This document shows positions 1 through 9,782 of a DNA stretch of 34,630 bases, piece after piece (positions within the stretch are counted from its first letter, which is position 1; each line of letters begins with the position of its first letter). The position numbers and the translations under genes were made by a program. Source of the DNA: Candidatus Zipacnadia bacterium (GTDB lineage Bacteria; Armatimonadota; Zipacnadia; Zipacnadales; Zipacnadaceae); contig JALGUR010000021.1 of NCBI GenBank assembly GCA_029820565.1, forward strand, positions 1 to 34,630, written 5' to 3'. A model generated the notes under the pieces. It was given only the letters and a program-made list of their open reading frames with translations. It searched no databases and was not told where the DNA came from.

Positions 1-119
1 CGCGTCGTTCTCGCCATCCCCGCCGCATGCTCACTGAGCCTCCCCCATTGCTTCACCTGGAAATAGCCAGGAAGGATTTTACTGTTAGCACCACGAAGTT
101 AATACAAATGTCTACCGGA

Positions 120-1019
120 ATGGCTATTCAATCTGTAGTTGTTACCGGTGCCGCAGGCATGCTCGGTTCGGCGCTGATGGACCTGGCGCCCGCCGAGGTG
201 AATGCGATCGGCGTGGACCTGGTGGACGGTGATTTGAGCCTGCTGGCGGGAGCGCGGGAGGCGCTGGGGCCGCCCCCCGACGCTGCTCGGGGCCATGAGC
301 CTGCCGAACGGCATAGCCCTGGTGTGGTGATTCACTGCGCCGCTTACACTGATGTTGACGGCTGCACGCGGGAGCCGGCCCGCGCCCATCAGCATAATGC
401 CATCGCTACAGGCAATGTGGCGCAGGTTTGTGCCGATATGGGCGCTCGCCTGCTGTATATCAGCACTGATTACGTCTTTGACGGCACCAAGGGCGCGCCC
501 TATACCGAAGATGACCCGCCCCATCCGCTTAATCCCTACGGCGAATCAAAGTTAGCCGGGGAACGGGCCGTTCAGCAACTTGTGGACAACTCACTTGTCG
601 TCCGCACGCAGTGGATGTTCGGACCAGGCGGCAAGAACTTTGTGGCGAGTATCATAAATCGGGCTCGCCAGGGAGAGGGCTTGCGGGTAGTGGCCGATGA
701 GTTCGGCTCGCCGACCTATTCCCGCGACCTGGCCGGCGCACTGTGGCGGCTGGCTCTAACTGACGTGCAGGGAATCATTCACGTTACCAACAGCGGCTAC
801 TGCTCGTGGGCGCAACTGGCCCGCTATGCCCTGGAGTCCGCCCGTCTCAGTGATGTGCCAATTACCGAAATACCAGGCACGGAGTGGCCGAGCCGCACCC
901 AGCGGCCCCAGTTCTCGGTACTTGACAACCGCCGCTGGCAGCAGTTAGGATTTACTCCATTGCGCCCCTGGCAAGAGGCAGTGCGGGAGTACGTGCGAGA
1001 ATATCTTTCCCCAAGTTGA
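120..1019 (+). CDS. rfbD: dTDP-4-dehydrorhamnose reductase (RmlD/RfbD)
   Basis: Extended short-chain dehydrogenase that reduces dTDP-4-dehydro-L-rhamnose to dTDP-L-rhamnose for cell-surface polysaccharide. The Rossmann glycine motif VTGAAGMLG is at residues 8-16, the family motif YISTDYVFDG at 113-122, and the active-site pair Tyr140/Lys144 lies in NPYGESKLAGE. The 299-residue length fits the family. The reading frame is open upstream to position 27, but those codons give no family-like sequence; an in-frame ATG at 108 is an alternative start, and neither start has a strong ribosome binding site. The other rml genes are not in the window and may lie to the left. ahcY follows after 32 bp on the same strand. 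Family assignment is secure; substrate is inferred from the family. Confidence 0.88.
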   Translation: MAIQSVVVTGAAGMLGSALMDLAPAEVNAIGVDLVDGDLSLLAGAREALGPPPDAARGHEPAERHSPGVVIHCAAYTDVDGCTREPARAHQHNAIATGNVAQVCADMGARLLYISTDYVFDGTKGAPYTEDDPPHPLNPYGESKLAGERAVQQLVDNSLVVRTQWMFGPGGKNFVASIINRARQGEGLRVVADEFGSPTYSRDLAGALWRLALTDVQGIIHVTNSGYCSWAQLARYALESARLSDVPITEIPGTEWPSRTQRPQFSVLDNRRWQQLGFTPLRPWQEAVREYVREYLSPS

Positions 1020-1051
1020 CCAAATGATGATTATCCGACGGAGGTTGCTTT

Positions 1052-2308
1052 ATGGACTACGATGTTACTGACATTAGCCTGACCGAGGCCGGGCGGCGGC
1101 GGATTGAGTGGGCTGACCGGCAGATGAAGGTGCTTCGACTGATAAGAGAGCGATTTGCCGCCGAGCAGCCGCTGGCGGGCGAGCGGATTGGCTGTTGCCT
1201 GCACGTGACCTCGGAGACGGCCAACCTGATGCGCACCCTTCAGGCTGGCGGGGCTCAAGTAGCCTTGTGTGCCAGCAACCCGCTCAGCACTCAGGATGAA
1301 GTGGCTGCCAGTCTGGTCGCCGACTTTCAGGTGCCAGTTTTCGCTCGCCACGGCGAGGATCGCGACACTTACTATCGCCATATCAACTCGGTACTGGACA
1401 TTGAGCCGACCATCAGCATTGACGATGGCGCTGATTTGATATCAACCGTGCATTCCGAGCGCCAAGAGTTGATTTCCAATCTGAAGGCGGGCATGGAGGA
1501 GACTACTACCGGAGTAATTCGGCTGCGCGCGATGGCCGCCGATGGTGCCCTGCGCTATCCGCTGATTGCGGTCAACGATGCGGCCACCAAGCACCTGTTT
1601 GATAACTACTACGGCACCGGACAGAGCACGATTGACGGCATCCTGCGGGCGACCAATGTATTGCTGGCCGGCACAAACTTCGTAGTCTGCGGCTATGGCG
1701 ACTGCGGCCGCGGTGTGGCCCGCCGGGCTACGGGTATGGGGGCCAAGGTGATTGTCTGTGAGGTGGACCCGCTTCGCGCTCTTCAGGCAACTCTGGACGG
1801 CTACCAGGTGATGCCCATTGGTCAGGCCGCCCAAATTGGCGACATATTCATCACCGTCACCGGCGACCGTTCTGTAATCAGGCGCGAGCACTTTGAGGTA
1901 ATGAAAGATGGCACCATTCTGGGCAATACCGGCCATTTTGACGTAGAAATTGACCTGGCGGATTTGCGCGAGTTGAGTGTGAATGTGCGGCAGATGCGGC
2001 CGAACCTGGAAGAATATCAACTCAGTGACGGCCGGCGGCTATATCTGATTGGCGAGGGGCGGCTGACTAATCTGGCGGCTGCCGAGGGCCACCCGGCCGT
2101 AGTTATGGATATGAGTTTCGCCAATCAGGCTCTATGCGCCGAGTTCGTCGCCCAGTGCCGTGAAGCGCTGGTCGTGGCCGTCCACGAAGTGCCCCACCAA
2201 ATAGATGAACAGGTGGCCGCACTTAAACTCCAAGCCATAGGCATCGGAATAGATACCCTCACTCCAGAGCAGAAAGAATACTTAGAAAGCTGGAAGATGG
2301 GAACTTAG
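1052..2308 (+). CDS. ahcY: Adenosylhomocysteinase
   Basis: Cytosolic NAD-dependent S-adenosylhomocysteine hydrolase that removes the product of SAM-dependent methylation. Visible active-site elements are His51 ([10 protein letters not shown]), the DDGADL segment near 124-129, EETTTG at 149-154, and Asn175/Lys180/Asp184 in [11 protein letters not shown]. The NAD-binding loop GYGDCGRG begins at 214. At 418 residues it is the shorter form and ends in [10 protein letters not shown] instead of the Lys/Tyr-containing tail of the longer bacterial and eukaryotic enzymes, so it resembles the archaeal/thermophile-type group. A GGAGG lies just upstream of the ATG. It is co-directional with rfbD and converges on the UroD-like gene at 2382-3470. 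No SAH riboswitch was recognised in the short leader. Confidence 0.95.
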   Translation: MDYDVTDISLTEAGRRRIEWADRQMKVLRLIRERFAAEQPLAGERIGCCLHVTSETANLMRTLQAGGAQVALCASNPLSTQDEVAASLVADFQVPVFARHGEDRDTYYRHINSVLDIEPTISIDDGADLISTVHSERQELISNLKAGMEETTTGVIRLRAMAADGALRYPLIAVNDAATKHLFDNYYGTGQSTIDGILRATNVLLAGTNFVVCGYGDCGRGVARRATGMGAKVIVCEVDPLRALQATLDGYQVMPIGQAAQIGDIFITVTGDRSVIRREHFEVMKDGTILGNTGHFDVEIDLADLRELSVNVRQMRPNLEEYQLSDGRRLYLIGEGRLTNLAAAEGHPAVVMDMSFANQALCAEFVAQCREALVVAVHEVPHQIDEQVAALKLQAIGIGIDTLTPEQKEYLESWKMGT

Positions 2309-2381
2309 CAGAAGTTTGGCGGGAAATGCTCTACAAAGCTTAGCGAGTAGGGCCTTTTAAAAGAACTGACGGTATACCATC

Positions 2382-3470
2382 TTAGGGCACTATAAATTTG
2401 CGCCCTTCGTCTAACATAGCTGAATAATTCTCCAGGGGGATATAGTTAGCCACGGTATTCCCCGTGCCCAGGGCGTAGCCCTTGCCCGCGCATTTCTCCA
2501 GGATGTTGCGCACGTACTGGCGCACGTATTCTTCGGACCGCCGGGCGATTACGTCCATATCTATGCCGCCGAGGATTGCTATCCGGTCACCCCATCGCTC
2601 TTTCGCCTCGATGACTGGTGTGTGCACATCTTCGAATGAGTGCTTCGCATCGTATCCACAGTAGTCAATTATGTCGTCCATAATCTCGTCTAACTTGCCA
2701 CAGCAGTGTAAGATGACGGGCTTGCCGTGAGCGTGGGCCGCCTCTACCATCTTGCGGTGCCAAGGTAAGACGAATTCTCGTAGGTGACGCGGTGACAGGA
2801 TGGTGCCGGACTTGTGGCCCATATCATCCGCACAGGCCACCGCACCTACTGCCTCTCTTCCAGCCGCTGCCCCTGCAGCAGCCGCGGCCCCCTCCCCAAG
2901 CCGGGTGCTAATGTCCCGCACCAGCGCGGGTTCCTCGTATAGCATCGTAGACAGCGGCACCAAGCCGACTATTGACTCCATAACATTTTCCATAATGCAG
3001 CCAGTAGTCGCAATAATCTTCATGCCCGGCGGGAGCCGCTCAGCTACAAACTCCAGCGCGCCCAGTTGCACGCGCTCCGGGTCAGGCCAGGGGTATCTAT
3101 TATAGGCTTCCCGGCTGGTAACGGGTCCCTCGGTCATAGAGGCCCAGGAGCGCTCGCCCCGAGAGAGTTGTGCGGTATCGGCAGCAGTTTTCCAGGCAAT
3201 TCCGGTCTCAATTGGCTCTTGATAACAGTTCACTGGTACGGGCACATAATCATAGCCCATCTGATAGTAGAAACTGACGAGCAGGTCATAGTAGTTGTCG
3301 CCACGGCCGGAGGCATCTAGGCTGGGAGGCGGCATAGGGTGTCCCAGTATCGCCTCCATTATCTCTCGGTCGGCACTCCACTCGTACAAAGGAACCCAAC
3401 CGCTATAACGCTCGTTAAATAGGGCCTTGCGTAACTGTTCGAAGCAGGGCGCTGCTGAAGTTATGGACAT
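2382..3470 (-). CDS. Uroporphyrinogen decarboxylase-like (MtaA/CmuA-type) protein
   Basis: 362-residue TIM-barrel protein of the UroD superfamily. It is closer to the methylcobamide methyltransferase-like branch than to haem-pathway HemE: it lacks a HemE-type N-terminus and has the Zn-site-like motif His255-Cys-Cys257-Gly in VILHCCGKLDEIM, followed by the family block ILGGIDMDVI and GTGNTVANYIP near the C-terminus. A DDMGHKSG segment sits at 215-222. In biomass-degrading candidate phyla such genes are common next to sugar genes and their reaction is mostly unknown. It lies 70 bp downstream of the PfkB kinase on the same strand and probably shares its transcript. No corrinoid protein or reactivase is nearby. 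Fold assignment is firm; the reaction is unknown. Confidence 0.82.
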   Translation of the reverse strand: MSITSAAPCFEQLRKALFNERYSGWVPLYEWSADREIMEAILGHPMPPPSLDASGRGDNYYDLLVSFYYQMGYDYVPVPVNCYQEPIETGIAWKTAADTAQLSRGERSWASMTEGPVTSREAYNRYPWPDPERVQLGALEFVAERLPPGMKIIATTGCIMENVMESIVGLVPLSTMLYEEPALVRDISTRLGEGAAAAAGAAAGREAVGAVACADDMGHKSGTILSPRHLREFVLPWHRKMVEAAHAHGKPVILHCCGKLDEIMDDIIDYCGYDAKHSFEDVHTPVIEAKERWGDRIAILGGIDMDVIARRSEEYVRQYVRNILEKCAGKGYALGTGNTVANYIPLENYSAMLDEGRKFIVP

Positions 3471-3539
3471 AGGCCTTGTGCCTTATCTTCTATTGGTATC
3501 AACATCCGGGTTCACTATATCTGTTACACAGAGGTCACA

Positions 3540-4493
3540 TCAACGGTCACCGTCGGCGAGATTGGCCAGCTTAAAAGCCTTCGCGCGGGGAGCCGCTCCC
3601 TCCATCGGCCCTTGGGCAGTAGCGCCCAGAGCGCCGCAAGCGTTGGCCAGCCGAGCGGTCTCGGAAAGGCTCAGTCTCTCGGTCAGTCCGACCACAAATC
3701 CGGCATCAAAGCAGTCGCCCGCGCCCGTAGGGTCCACCACCTTCACTTCATACGCCGGCACTGAAACTGTCTCTGCCTCAGCAAAGACAGTGCAGCCCGC
3801 GCTGCCGCGCTTGAGAGCAATTACCTCAACACCCCGCTCCAGCAAAGCCGAGCAGGCCGCCTCGGCGCCGACTACGCCCGTGAGAAGTTCGGCTTCAGTG
3901 AAACTGGGCAGCACCAGGGCCGCTTTATCCACCACCGGCGTGCAGATGTGGCGCAGGGCTTCTTCGCCGCCTAACAGTTCCGGGCGCAGGTTGGGGTCAA
4001 AAGAGACGCGGGCTCCGGCCGCGGTGGCCAGTTCACAAGCCTCGTAACACGTCTGGCGCATCTGTTCACTGGCCGAGAGCGTTGAGCCGCAGATGTGCAG
4101 CCACTTAGCGCCGACAAACATTCCCGCAGTCGGCTCTGGAATCTGCCCGGCGGCAGAGTTGCCGATGTGGAAGATAAACCGCCGGCTGCCATCGGCAAAA
4201 TACGTCACGAAGGCCACGCCAGTGGCGACTGTGCTGACTCGGGCAATATAACTGGTGTCCACACCATCTTGCTTCAGCCGGTCCAGCAAACACTTGCCGA
4301 AGTCGTCCTCCCCCACTGCCCCCAGAAACGCCACACTATGGCCCAGGCGGGCAGCCTGGTCAGCAAAAATCGCCGGCGCGCCACTGGGGAAAGGGCCCAC
4401 AAAGTCGTCAGGGCTGTGTAGCGGGCTATCCACCCGCTTGCGCATAATCTCCACAAGCAACTCGCCGACAGAAATAATCTCGCTGGTAGCCAT
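3540..4493 (-). CDS. PfkB-family sugar kinase (2-keto-3-deoxygluconate kinase-like)
   Basis: Cytosolic ribokinase-fold enzyme that phosphorylates a sugar or sugar acid with ATP. The N-terminal motif GELLVEI is at 10-16, the first PfkB signature region (SGAPAIFADQAARLG, then FLGAVGEDDFG) at 37-66, and the second signature DPTGAGDCFDAG at 254-265 carries catalytic Asp260. The frame opens further upstream, but the ATG at 4493 is preceded by GGAGGATAGTAATT and gives the normal start MATSEIISVGE; length is 317 residues. It sits between the secreted propeller/glycosidase genes and the UroD-like gene, consistent with handling a sugar released outside. The exact substrate is not readable; fructokinase is the alternative. 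Confidence 0.85.
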   Translation of the reverse strand: MATSEIISVGELLVEIMRKRVDSPLHSPDDFVGPFPSGAPAIFADQAARLGHSVAFLGAVGEDDFGKCLLDRLKQDGVDTSYIARVSTVATGVAFVTYFADGSRRFIFHIGNSAAGQIPEPTAGMFVGAKWLHICGSTLSASEQMRQTCYEACELATAAGARVSFDPNLRPELLGGEEALRHICTPVVDKAALVLPSFTEAELLTGVVGAEAACSALLERGVEVIALKRGSAGCTVFAEAETVSVPAYEVKVVDPTGAGDCFDAGFVVGLTERLSLSETARLANACGALGATAQGPMEGAAPRAKAFKLANLADGDR

Positions 4494-4537
4494 AATTACT
4501 ATCCTCCGTGCCATTGGTGCGGGACCTATCGTGGGTG

Positions 4538-5638
4538 TTATGGTCCACTCGGTTTGGCGAGCAGATCTGCTTTCGAAACCAATGTAAGGCCGCTGCCGTA
4601 GTAGGCCTCAGGACTGCCCAGCCAAACGTCATCGCCACAGGCGGCCAGCGCGTAGACGCCCTTGGTACGCACGCCTTCAAAGTTGGTGGTGATGCTCTGC
4701 CAGACTCCGGAGGTCTTGTCATACACGGCTGTGCCTTTGCGGAACGTGGCGAGCCATACCAGGTCCCCGTCAAGTACTATGGTACTGATGAACGCGACAG
4801 CCTTGCTACAGCCTCCCGCACTCGCAGCGTTGGGGAGCGTGGCGCCCTCCTTACCAAACTCTGCCCCGAGCCGAGTCGCCGTCCAGGCGGATAGTTCACC
4901 GGTCTGCTTATTGTACCGCGCCGGCCCGGCGGCGGTGCCCAGCCACAGGTTCTCGCCGTCAACAGCCATAGCGCTGATGAGGTTGCTGCCCAGCCCATCG
5001 GCAGTACTGATACGCCGCCACTGCTTTTGCGCCCTGTTGTAGGTCAATAATCCCCGCGCTGTACCCACGTACAGATAATCGCCACTGGCGGCCAGCGCAT
5101 AAACCGACTCATAAATGTTTTGAGCGCCTTCCGGGGGTAGAGGAATATGCTCAGCGCCACCTTTGCTGGGATCCAGGCGATATAAGCCGTCCCGCCATAG
5201 GCCGACCCAGATCTGCTCAGGCTCAACGAGAATGCTGGCGATGTAGCCTTGACTGAGCGGTGCGGGGAACTGGACTGACTTCCAGCGTTTGCTTCTGATA
5301 TCAAAAAGCGCCAGGCCCTGCGGAGTGCCTACCCACATCAACTCACCCGCCGGCGTCAGGCAGGTTATGAAACTGCGCCCTGCCCCGCCGGGCGGGAGGC
5401 TATTGTGCCACTGGCTGCTTTCTGGCTCGCGCCATGACAGTCCCCGGGCCGTGCCGGCCCAGACGGTGTCGCCGACGACAGCCAGCGCATATACGTCACG
5501 ATCACCAAGCCCGTCGGCTTCCGTATAAACCGTGGCCTCAATCGCCTGCCCCGGAGTTGTTGCCCCGAGCATCAATACTATTAGTAGCGTTGTCAGCAAC
5601 CGGTCGGGCTTCGCTATGCTAATCACATAGAATAGCAT
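4538..5638 (-). CDS. Secreted seven-bladed beta-propeller (Reg_prop-like) protein
   Basis: 366-residue protein with an N-terminal hydrophobic signal segment (LLTTLLIVLMLGATTPGQA) followed by seven copies of a short repeat built around VW(A/V/L)GT..GL..YD: VWAGTARGL, MWVGTPQGL, IWVGLWRDGL, LYVGTARGL, LWLGTAAGP, VWLATFRKG and VWLGSPEAY. This is the repeat of two-component-regulator propellers, but no membrane-spanning kinase part follows, so it is a stand-alone secreted propeller. The ATG at 5638 overlaps the stop of the upstream glycosidase as TAATG and has AAAGGAG 10 nt before it, so translation is coupled. A role as sugar sensor or binder for the neighbouring hydrolase is inferred. Confidence 0.75.
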   Translation of the reverse strand: MLFYVISIAKPDRLLTTLLIVLMLGATTPGQAIEATVYTEADGLGDRDVYALAVVGDTVWAGTARGLSWREPESSQWHNSLPPGGAGRSFITCLTPAGELMWVGTPQGLALFDIRSKRWKSVQFPAPLSQGYIASILVEPEQIWVGLWRDGLYRLDPSKGGAEHIPLPPEGAQNIYESVYALAASGDYLYVGTARGLLTYNRAQKQWRRISTADGLGSNLISAMAVDGENLWLGTAAGPARYNKQTGELSAWTATRLGAEFGKEGATLPNAASAGGCSKAVAFISTIVLDGDLVWLATFRKGTAVYDKTSGVWQSITTNFEGVRTKGVYALAACGDDVWLGSPEAYYGSGLTLVSKADLLAKPSGP

Positions 5639-7206
5639 TACTGGGCATACTCCTTTTCTGCTACTAACTCGTAGATATGCACGGCGATTGGGCCGAAATC
5701 GTCGGTCCACCTGCTGTGCTCGAAGGGCAGGCTGCGGCCTTCATTTATCACCCGTATTTCACTAACTTTCGACCTCGGGAGGCGGAAGGTGGCCCGCACC
5801 GGGTAGTTTTGCCGATTAGTGGCGATGACATAGACATTGGAGTCGCTGCGCCAGATGGCGGCAGCGACGTCGGGCCAATAGTCAGGATATTCGGGGCCAT
5901 AGGTGTGCTTAGACTCCACAATAGTAGACTTGGCAGTGTGTTCAGAGAGCCGCTGCTCAGATATCGGACGCAGAATTTCAGGGTAATCAGACAACAGTAT
6001 CGGCGATATCTGCCGCAATTCCTGCACCACGTCACCCATGTACCGCACAAAGAAAGGCCAACGCTTGTAACTGTAAATGAGGACGGCTTTAGCCCCACGG
6101 ATGATCGGCAGGTAGACCATGTGGCGGAATTCGAGCCGTGAGGGCATTCTTGCATTGGGATGAGCGTAAGCCTGCGGAACCCACACCATAGGCACGCGGC
6201 TGTTGTCAGCCAATAGCCCCAGGTGCATCCAACGGTACTCCACCAGGCTCAGCCGTCCGTCGCCCACTGGATAAAGGTCTATACCCGCCCAGTCAGCAAT
6301 TCCGCTCCAGCGACGGTCAGGACCTTTCCAGTGGGCATGGTTAACGAATACCGGATGATAGGGGTCGTGATGCTGGATGCCTTCGCATAACCCTTTCACT
6401 TTCTCGTAGTACTCGACATTGTGGTACACCGGCTCGTCCACCGCTGAATAAGCCAAAAGGGCCGAATGGTTCTTATACTCCTCCACACTCGCGATAGCCT
6501 GCTGTAGTGTGTAATCCTGCGAATGCCCCGGGCGCAGGAACGGCCCGAACAGTATGACTTTAAGGTTCTCCTGGTGAGCCGCATCCAGCAGTTGGCCCGA
6601 TTGCCAGTCTTCCTCGCCAAACTTGTTGGGGAAGGGCCACTCCACCACACAGTTGAAGCCCTGCCGGGCTATGGTGCCCAGGGTCTTCGTGCTGGTCCCG
6701 TAGATGCCGACGGGATAGAACGGCTCCCCATTTATCAGGATGTTGTTATCCCAGTCGTATTTTACTTCATGCTCAGCCGGCGGGTGTTTCACCAACGGCA
6801 TTTCAAACTCGCCGACCGGCTGGCCCCTGTCGTCCACAATCTCAAACTTTAGCGTGTACCTGGCTGGCTTAAGGGAGCTTATGTCTATCTGCCAGATGTT
6901 TTCCCACCGGCTACCGGCGGGGATGTCCTGCGGGGCCATAGCCAAGGTAGTCGTGTCGCCATCCGGGCCGCTAAGGGTAAACTCTATCTGGAGGGGGCCA
7001 GTTCGTTTGCGCCGCTCAGCGCGGATGCGGGCCACAGGCTCGGAGGTATAATAATTGCGGTCCAGATGCAACTCCACCGGCAAGTCCGTCTGCGGCTGAG
7101 GCCACTGCCAGCCGCACATTGTCATCATCAACAGCAACGCGCCGGCCAGAGAGGCAATACTACTCCAATTACGCAGGTGGCTTGTTCTATCTGCCCAATG
7201 CCACAT
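5638..7206 (-). CDS. Secreted TIM-barrel glycoside-hydrolase-like protein
   Basis: 522 residues: an N-terminal membrane/signal segment (about 15-33), a beta-sandwich region (about 40-140), then a (beta/alpha)8-like domain starting near INGEPFYPVGIYG (158-170). The acid/base-type motif AYSAVDEP places Glu258 at the end of a predicted barrel strand, and ADWAGIDLYPVG follows, as in GH2/GH5/GH42-related families. A cysteine (Cys31) follows the hydrophobic segment, but the context MMTMC is a poor lipobox. GAGGAAG lies 13 nt before the ATG. It is translationally coupled to the propeller gene downstream and follows the DUF4091 gene, so the three probably form one transcript. The polysaccharide substrate cannot be read from sequence. 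Confidence 0.72.
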   Translation of the reverse strand: MWHWADRTSHLRNWSSIASLAGALLLMMTMCGWQWPQPQTDLPVELHLDRNYYTSEPVARIRAERRKRTGPLQIEFTLSGPDGDTTTLAMAPQDIPAGSRWENIWQIDISSLKPARYTLKFEIVDDRGQPVGEFEMPLVKHPPAEHEVKYDWDNNILINGEPFYPVGIYGTSTKTLGTIARQGFNCVVEWPFPNKFGEEDWQSGQLLDAAHQENLKVILFGPFLRPGHSQDYTLQQAIASVEEYKNHSALLAYSAVDEPVYHNVEYYEKVKGLCEGIQHHDPYHPVFVNHAHWKGPDRRWSGIADWAGIDLYPVGDGRLSLVEYRWMHLGLLADNSRVPMVWVPQAYAHPNARMPSRLEFRHMVYLPIIRGAKAVLIYSYKRWPFFVRYMGDVVQELRQISPILLSDYPEILRPISEQRLSEHTAKSTIVESKHTYGPEYPDYWPDVAAAIWRSDSNVYVIATNRQNYPVRATFRLPRSKVSEIRVINEGRSLPFEHSRWTDDFGPIAVHIYELVAEKEYAQ

Positions 7207-7306
7207 ATATTGCCCAACTTCCTCTCTTCAGTGCTGGCCCAGTTATCGCAAACTCGTAACTATTATTCGCTGCTGCAAGGCCCATGACCCTGAGCCGACC
7301 AAGGCT

Positions 7307-9634
7307 CTAACGGACGTTCAGCCGCACCAGGGCTTCGAGAATCTCCCTGCGGGCCCGCTCCAGGACCTGCGACGTTCCGCGGGCAACGGCTTCTTCGGTG
7401 TGGGGCGTTCCGGGGGCAACGACCTCGGTGGGCACCCGCTCAAGCAGCTTCTGGGCAGCCCGGCGGTCGGTTGCCGTGCCCTGGCCCTGCGCTAACGCCT
7501 CACGCAGCATCCACAGATAGGTATAATCCTCAACTCCCTCACGCCAGGCCTCCCAGCGCTTGCTGGGGATGAGTTCGTCGGGGTCGCCGTCGTAGATAAC
7601 TGCCCAGTCGCCCCGCTCGGAGTCGTAGGGGTCCCAGTTGCTGCCCCCACAGTCAGCATAATCCCAGAAGCCTTGCCCGGTTATGCCTTCGCTCCAGCAT
7701 CGCCAGAAAGAGAGACGATAGAGGGCAAAAGCGCCCCGTTTGCCCAGAACTTGATAGGACCAGAGGATCTTGGAGTTTTCGCGGAAGAACTCCACCCGGT
7801 CACCCTCAGCCACTGCCCACCTAAGGTGGGGGCACCAGACGTCCACCACCGGGGCCATCTTCTCGACGAACTCCCATCGGCAAGCGTGGTAAGGATTCTC
7901 CATAATCAGGGCTTGCGGGTCGGCCTTCTTAATCGTGCTGCCTGTCGTCACTACTGCGTTGACCTTGGAAGAACTGCATGGTTCATCCACCAGATACCAG
8001 GCCACCCGGTCATAGCCGAAGCCGCGCTCTCGCAGGCCCGCAATCAGCGCCCGGAACCAGATAATGAACTTGCGCTCCCATTCCTCAGACCCTACTTCCA
8101 GATTCTGTTTCAGTTGCAATCGGTCTTCTTTATCGAATTGCGGCCACAACAGCAGCCATTTGATATTGCAATGACTGGCTAATCCCGCGTCAAACTTGCT
8201 CCAGTCCAGAGGCAAGAGATTACCGCTGTCATCAAACTCGGGGAATGGTAGATACCATTTCTCTGGCCAGCAGTAGGCATTGATGTGGTGGCCTGCCAGG
8301 TCTGCGGCGGCTTGTTCCCAGCGGTTCGCGATGAGAGGCCAGTGTTGATAGGAGTAGCCCCAGGTCACGATCGGCACATCTTCCGGAAAAGTAACCGGTA
8401 GGACTCGCGCGGCAATGGGCACGACAATCTGAGACCCACCGGCCGGGCGGATAGTCAGGGCCGCAGGGTAGTTCCCGGGCGAGACGTTATCCGAGTGGAT
8501 GTCCAGCCAAATCTGCTTGAATAGACCAGGAGGGAGGATCAAGTAGGCCCCACTGTGACCGACCTTCAGCCGCGGCAGGCCATCAGCTATCATCCTACAC
8601 CTGTAGCCCACAACGTGGACTACCTCGCGCAAAGTGGCGCGCGGGGCCCGCTCGCCCGAGAACAGCTCGAGATTGACTCTGACCCGCAGCGGCTTGTCGG
8701 TGAGGTTGCATAGAGTGACGGCGACCTGTTCGCGCTCGTTGCGGCCCATCAACACTTCAGCCTTCATGGGCCTCCGGGCGGGAACCAGACCCAGCACGGG
8801 CAGCGGCTCGAACGGATTGCTCACCCACACAGCTAACTTCTTCGTCTCCGGCAGGCGCCGGGCGTTGAGGCGGGCCATCGCCTGGAAGACCTGGGTGTGC
8901 AGCGGGAAGTACGGCGGCCCGGCGCGGTGGTCAACTGCCACAGGGAACTCCGCCTGCTCACCCGTTAGCGAAATGCCTGTTAGGTCCGCCAGCGCCTCGC
9001 TGTCAGTGGCGCTTTGCGCTGCTTCCGTAGCCAGGGCCAGATCAGCCTGAAAGCGCTGGCGGGCCCGATCCCCCTTCTCTTCGGCCTCCATTGCCGGGGT
9101 CACCTTCAGGGCCGCGAGATCATCAAACCATACCGTACCCGTCGCGCGATGTAAGTAGCACAGCACCGTGAACCTCGTAGCTTTGCCCGAGTTGAAGGGG
9201 CCCAGTCGCACCTGTTGCCAGTCGAAGGTTCCTGAGCCCGCGCCGATGCTCTTATCACCGCCACCCGGGACAGTAATATAAAGGCGCGCGCCGTTGCCGC
9301 CCTCCCCAAGCTCCAGGTTGCTGGCCTTTATCCAGAAAGTGAATAGATAGCGGGTATCCGGCTCGACGGCAATGCGCTGCTGGGCACGAGTGTAGCTGTT
9401 GGGGCTATGGTGGGTCAGGCGCACCGAGCGCTGTCCGCTGTGGGCGACCTGGTTATCAACGGACACGGCCCCGGCCTCAGGGAGTTGCTCCGGCCATATT
9501 TCCCAGTGGTCCGCCCAGTCCTGTTCGGCCACCTCCTCGAAGCCAGCGTTTTTCAGCAGGTTGGGTTCAGGGTGACCCAGGCAGGGACTCACTGTCACCA
9601 ACACCACAGTGGCTGCCAACAGGTACAGGCGCAT
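7307..9634 (-). CDS. Secreted DUF4091 glycosidase-like protein with N-terminal CBM-like domain
   Basis: 775 residues. A cleavable signal peptide (MRLYLLAATVVLVTVSPCLG) precedes a carbohydrate-binding-like jelly roll that starts NLLKNAGFEE and ends near VWFDDLAAL, as in CBM4/9-type modules. The middle part holds a beta-sandwich and a barrel with WYLVDEP as the likely catalytic motif. The C-terminal block FWDYADCGG...SKRWEAWREGVEDYTYLWML is the hallmark of DUF4091. AGGAGG lies seven bases before the ATG. Related proteins occur in polysaccharide-utilisation clusters and are presumed glycoside hydrolases, but their activity is poorly characterised. It lies upstream of the TIM-barrel and propeller genes in the same direction. 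Confidence 0.82.
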   Translation of the reverse strand: MRLYLLAATVVLVTVSPCLGHPEPNLLKNAGFEEVAEQDWADHWEIWPEQLPEAGAVSVDNQVAHSGQRSVRLTHHSPNSYTRAQQRIAVEPDTRYLFTFWIKASNLELGEGGNGARLYITVPGGGDKSIGAGSGTFDWQQVRLGPFNSGKATRFTVLCYLHRATGTVWFDDLAALKVTPAMEAEEKGDRARQRFQADLALATEAAQSATDSEALADLTGISLTGEQAEFPVAVDHRAGPPYFPLHTQVFQAMARLNARRLPETKKLAVWVSNPFEPLPVLGLVPARRPMKAEVLMGRNEREQVAVTLCNLTDKPLRVRVNLELFSGERAPRATLREVVHVVGYRCRMIADGLPRLKVGHSGAYLILPPGLFKQIWLDIHSDNVSPGNYPAALTIRPAGGSQIVVPIAARVLPVTFPEDVPIVTWGYSYQHWPLIANRWEQAAADLAGHHINAYCWPEKWYLPFPEFDDSGNLLPLDWSKFDAGLASHCNIKWLLLWPQFDKEDRLQLKQNLEVGSEEWERKFIIWFRALIAGLRERGFGYDRVAWYLVDEPCSSSKVNAVVTTGSTIKKADPQALIMENPYHACRWEFVEKMAPVVDVWCPHLRWAVAEGDRVEFFRENSKILWSYQVLGKRGAFALYRLSFWRCWSEGITGQGFWDYADCGGSNWDPYDSERGDWAVIYDGDPDELIPSKRWEAWREGVEDYTYLWMLREALAQGQGTATDRRAAQKLLERVPTEVVAPGTPHTEEAVARGTSQVLERARREILEALVRLNVR

Positions 9635-9782
9635 TAGATTGCCTCCTTCAGGGAGTGTGTATCATGTCCAGTACACTGTAGGTGTTCGTTCCCGGCTTCG
9701 TCAGGTCTACGGCCTGGAAGACTTGTATAAGTTTAGACCCTTAAATGTGGAAAACTCTGTAGATAATGTAGATAATTCCCCA

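Noticed and set aside
1-107. rfbD start at position 27
   Set aside because: The first 27-31 codons do not resemble the family, which begins just before the VVVTGAAGMLG motif.
2382-3470. Haem-pathway HemE
   Set aside because: The HCCG Zn-type motif and the lack of the HemE N-terminal signature place it in the methyltransferase-like branch.
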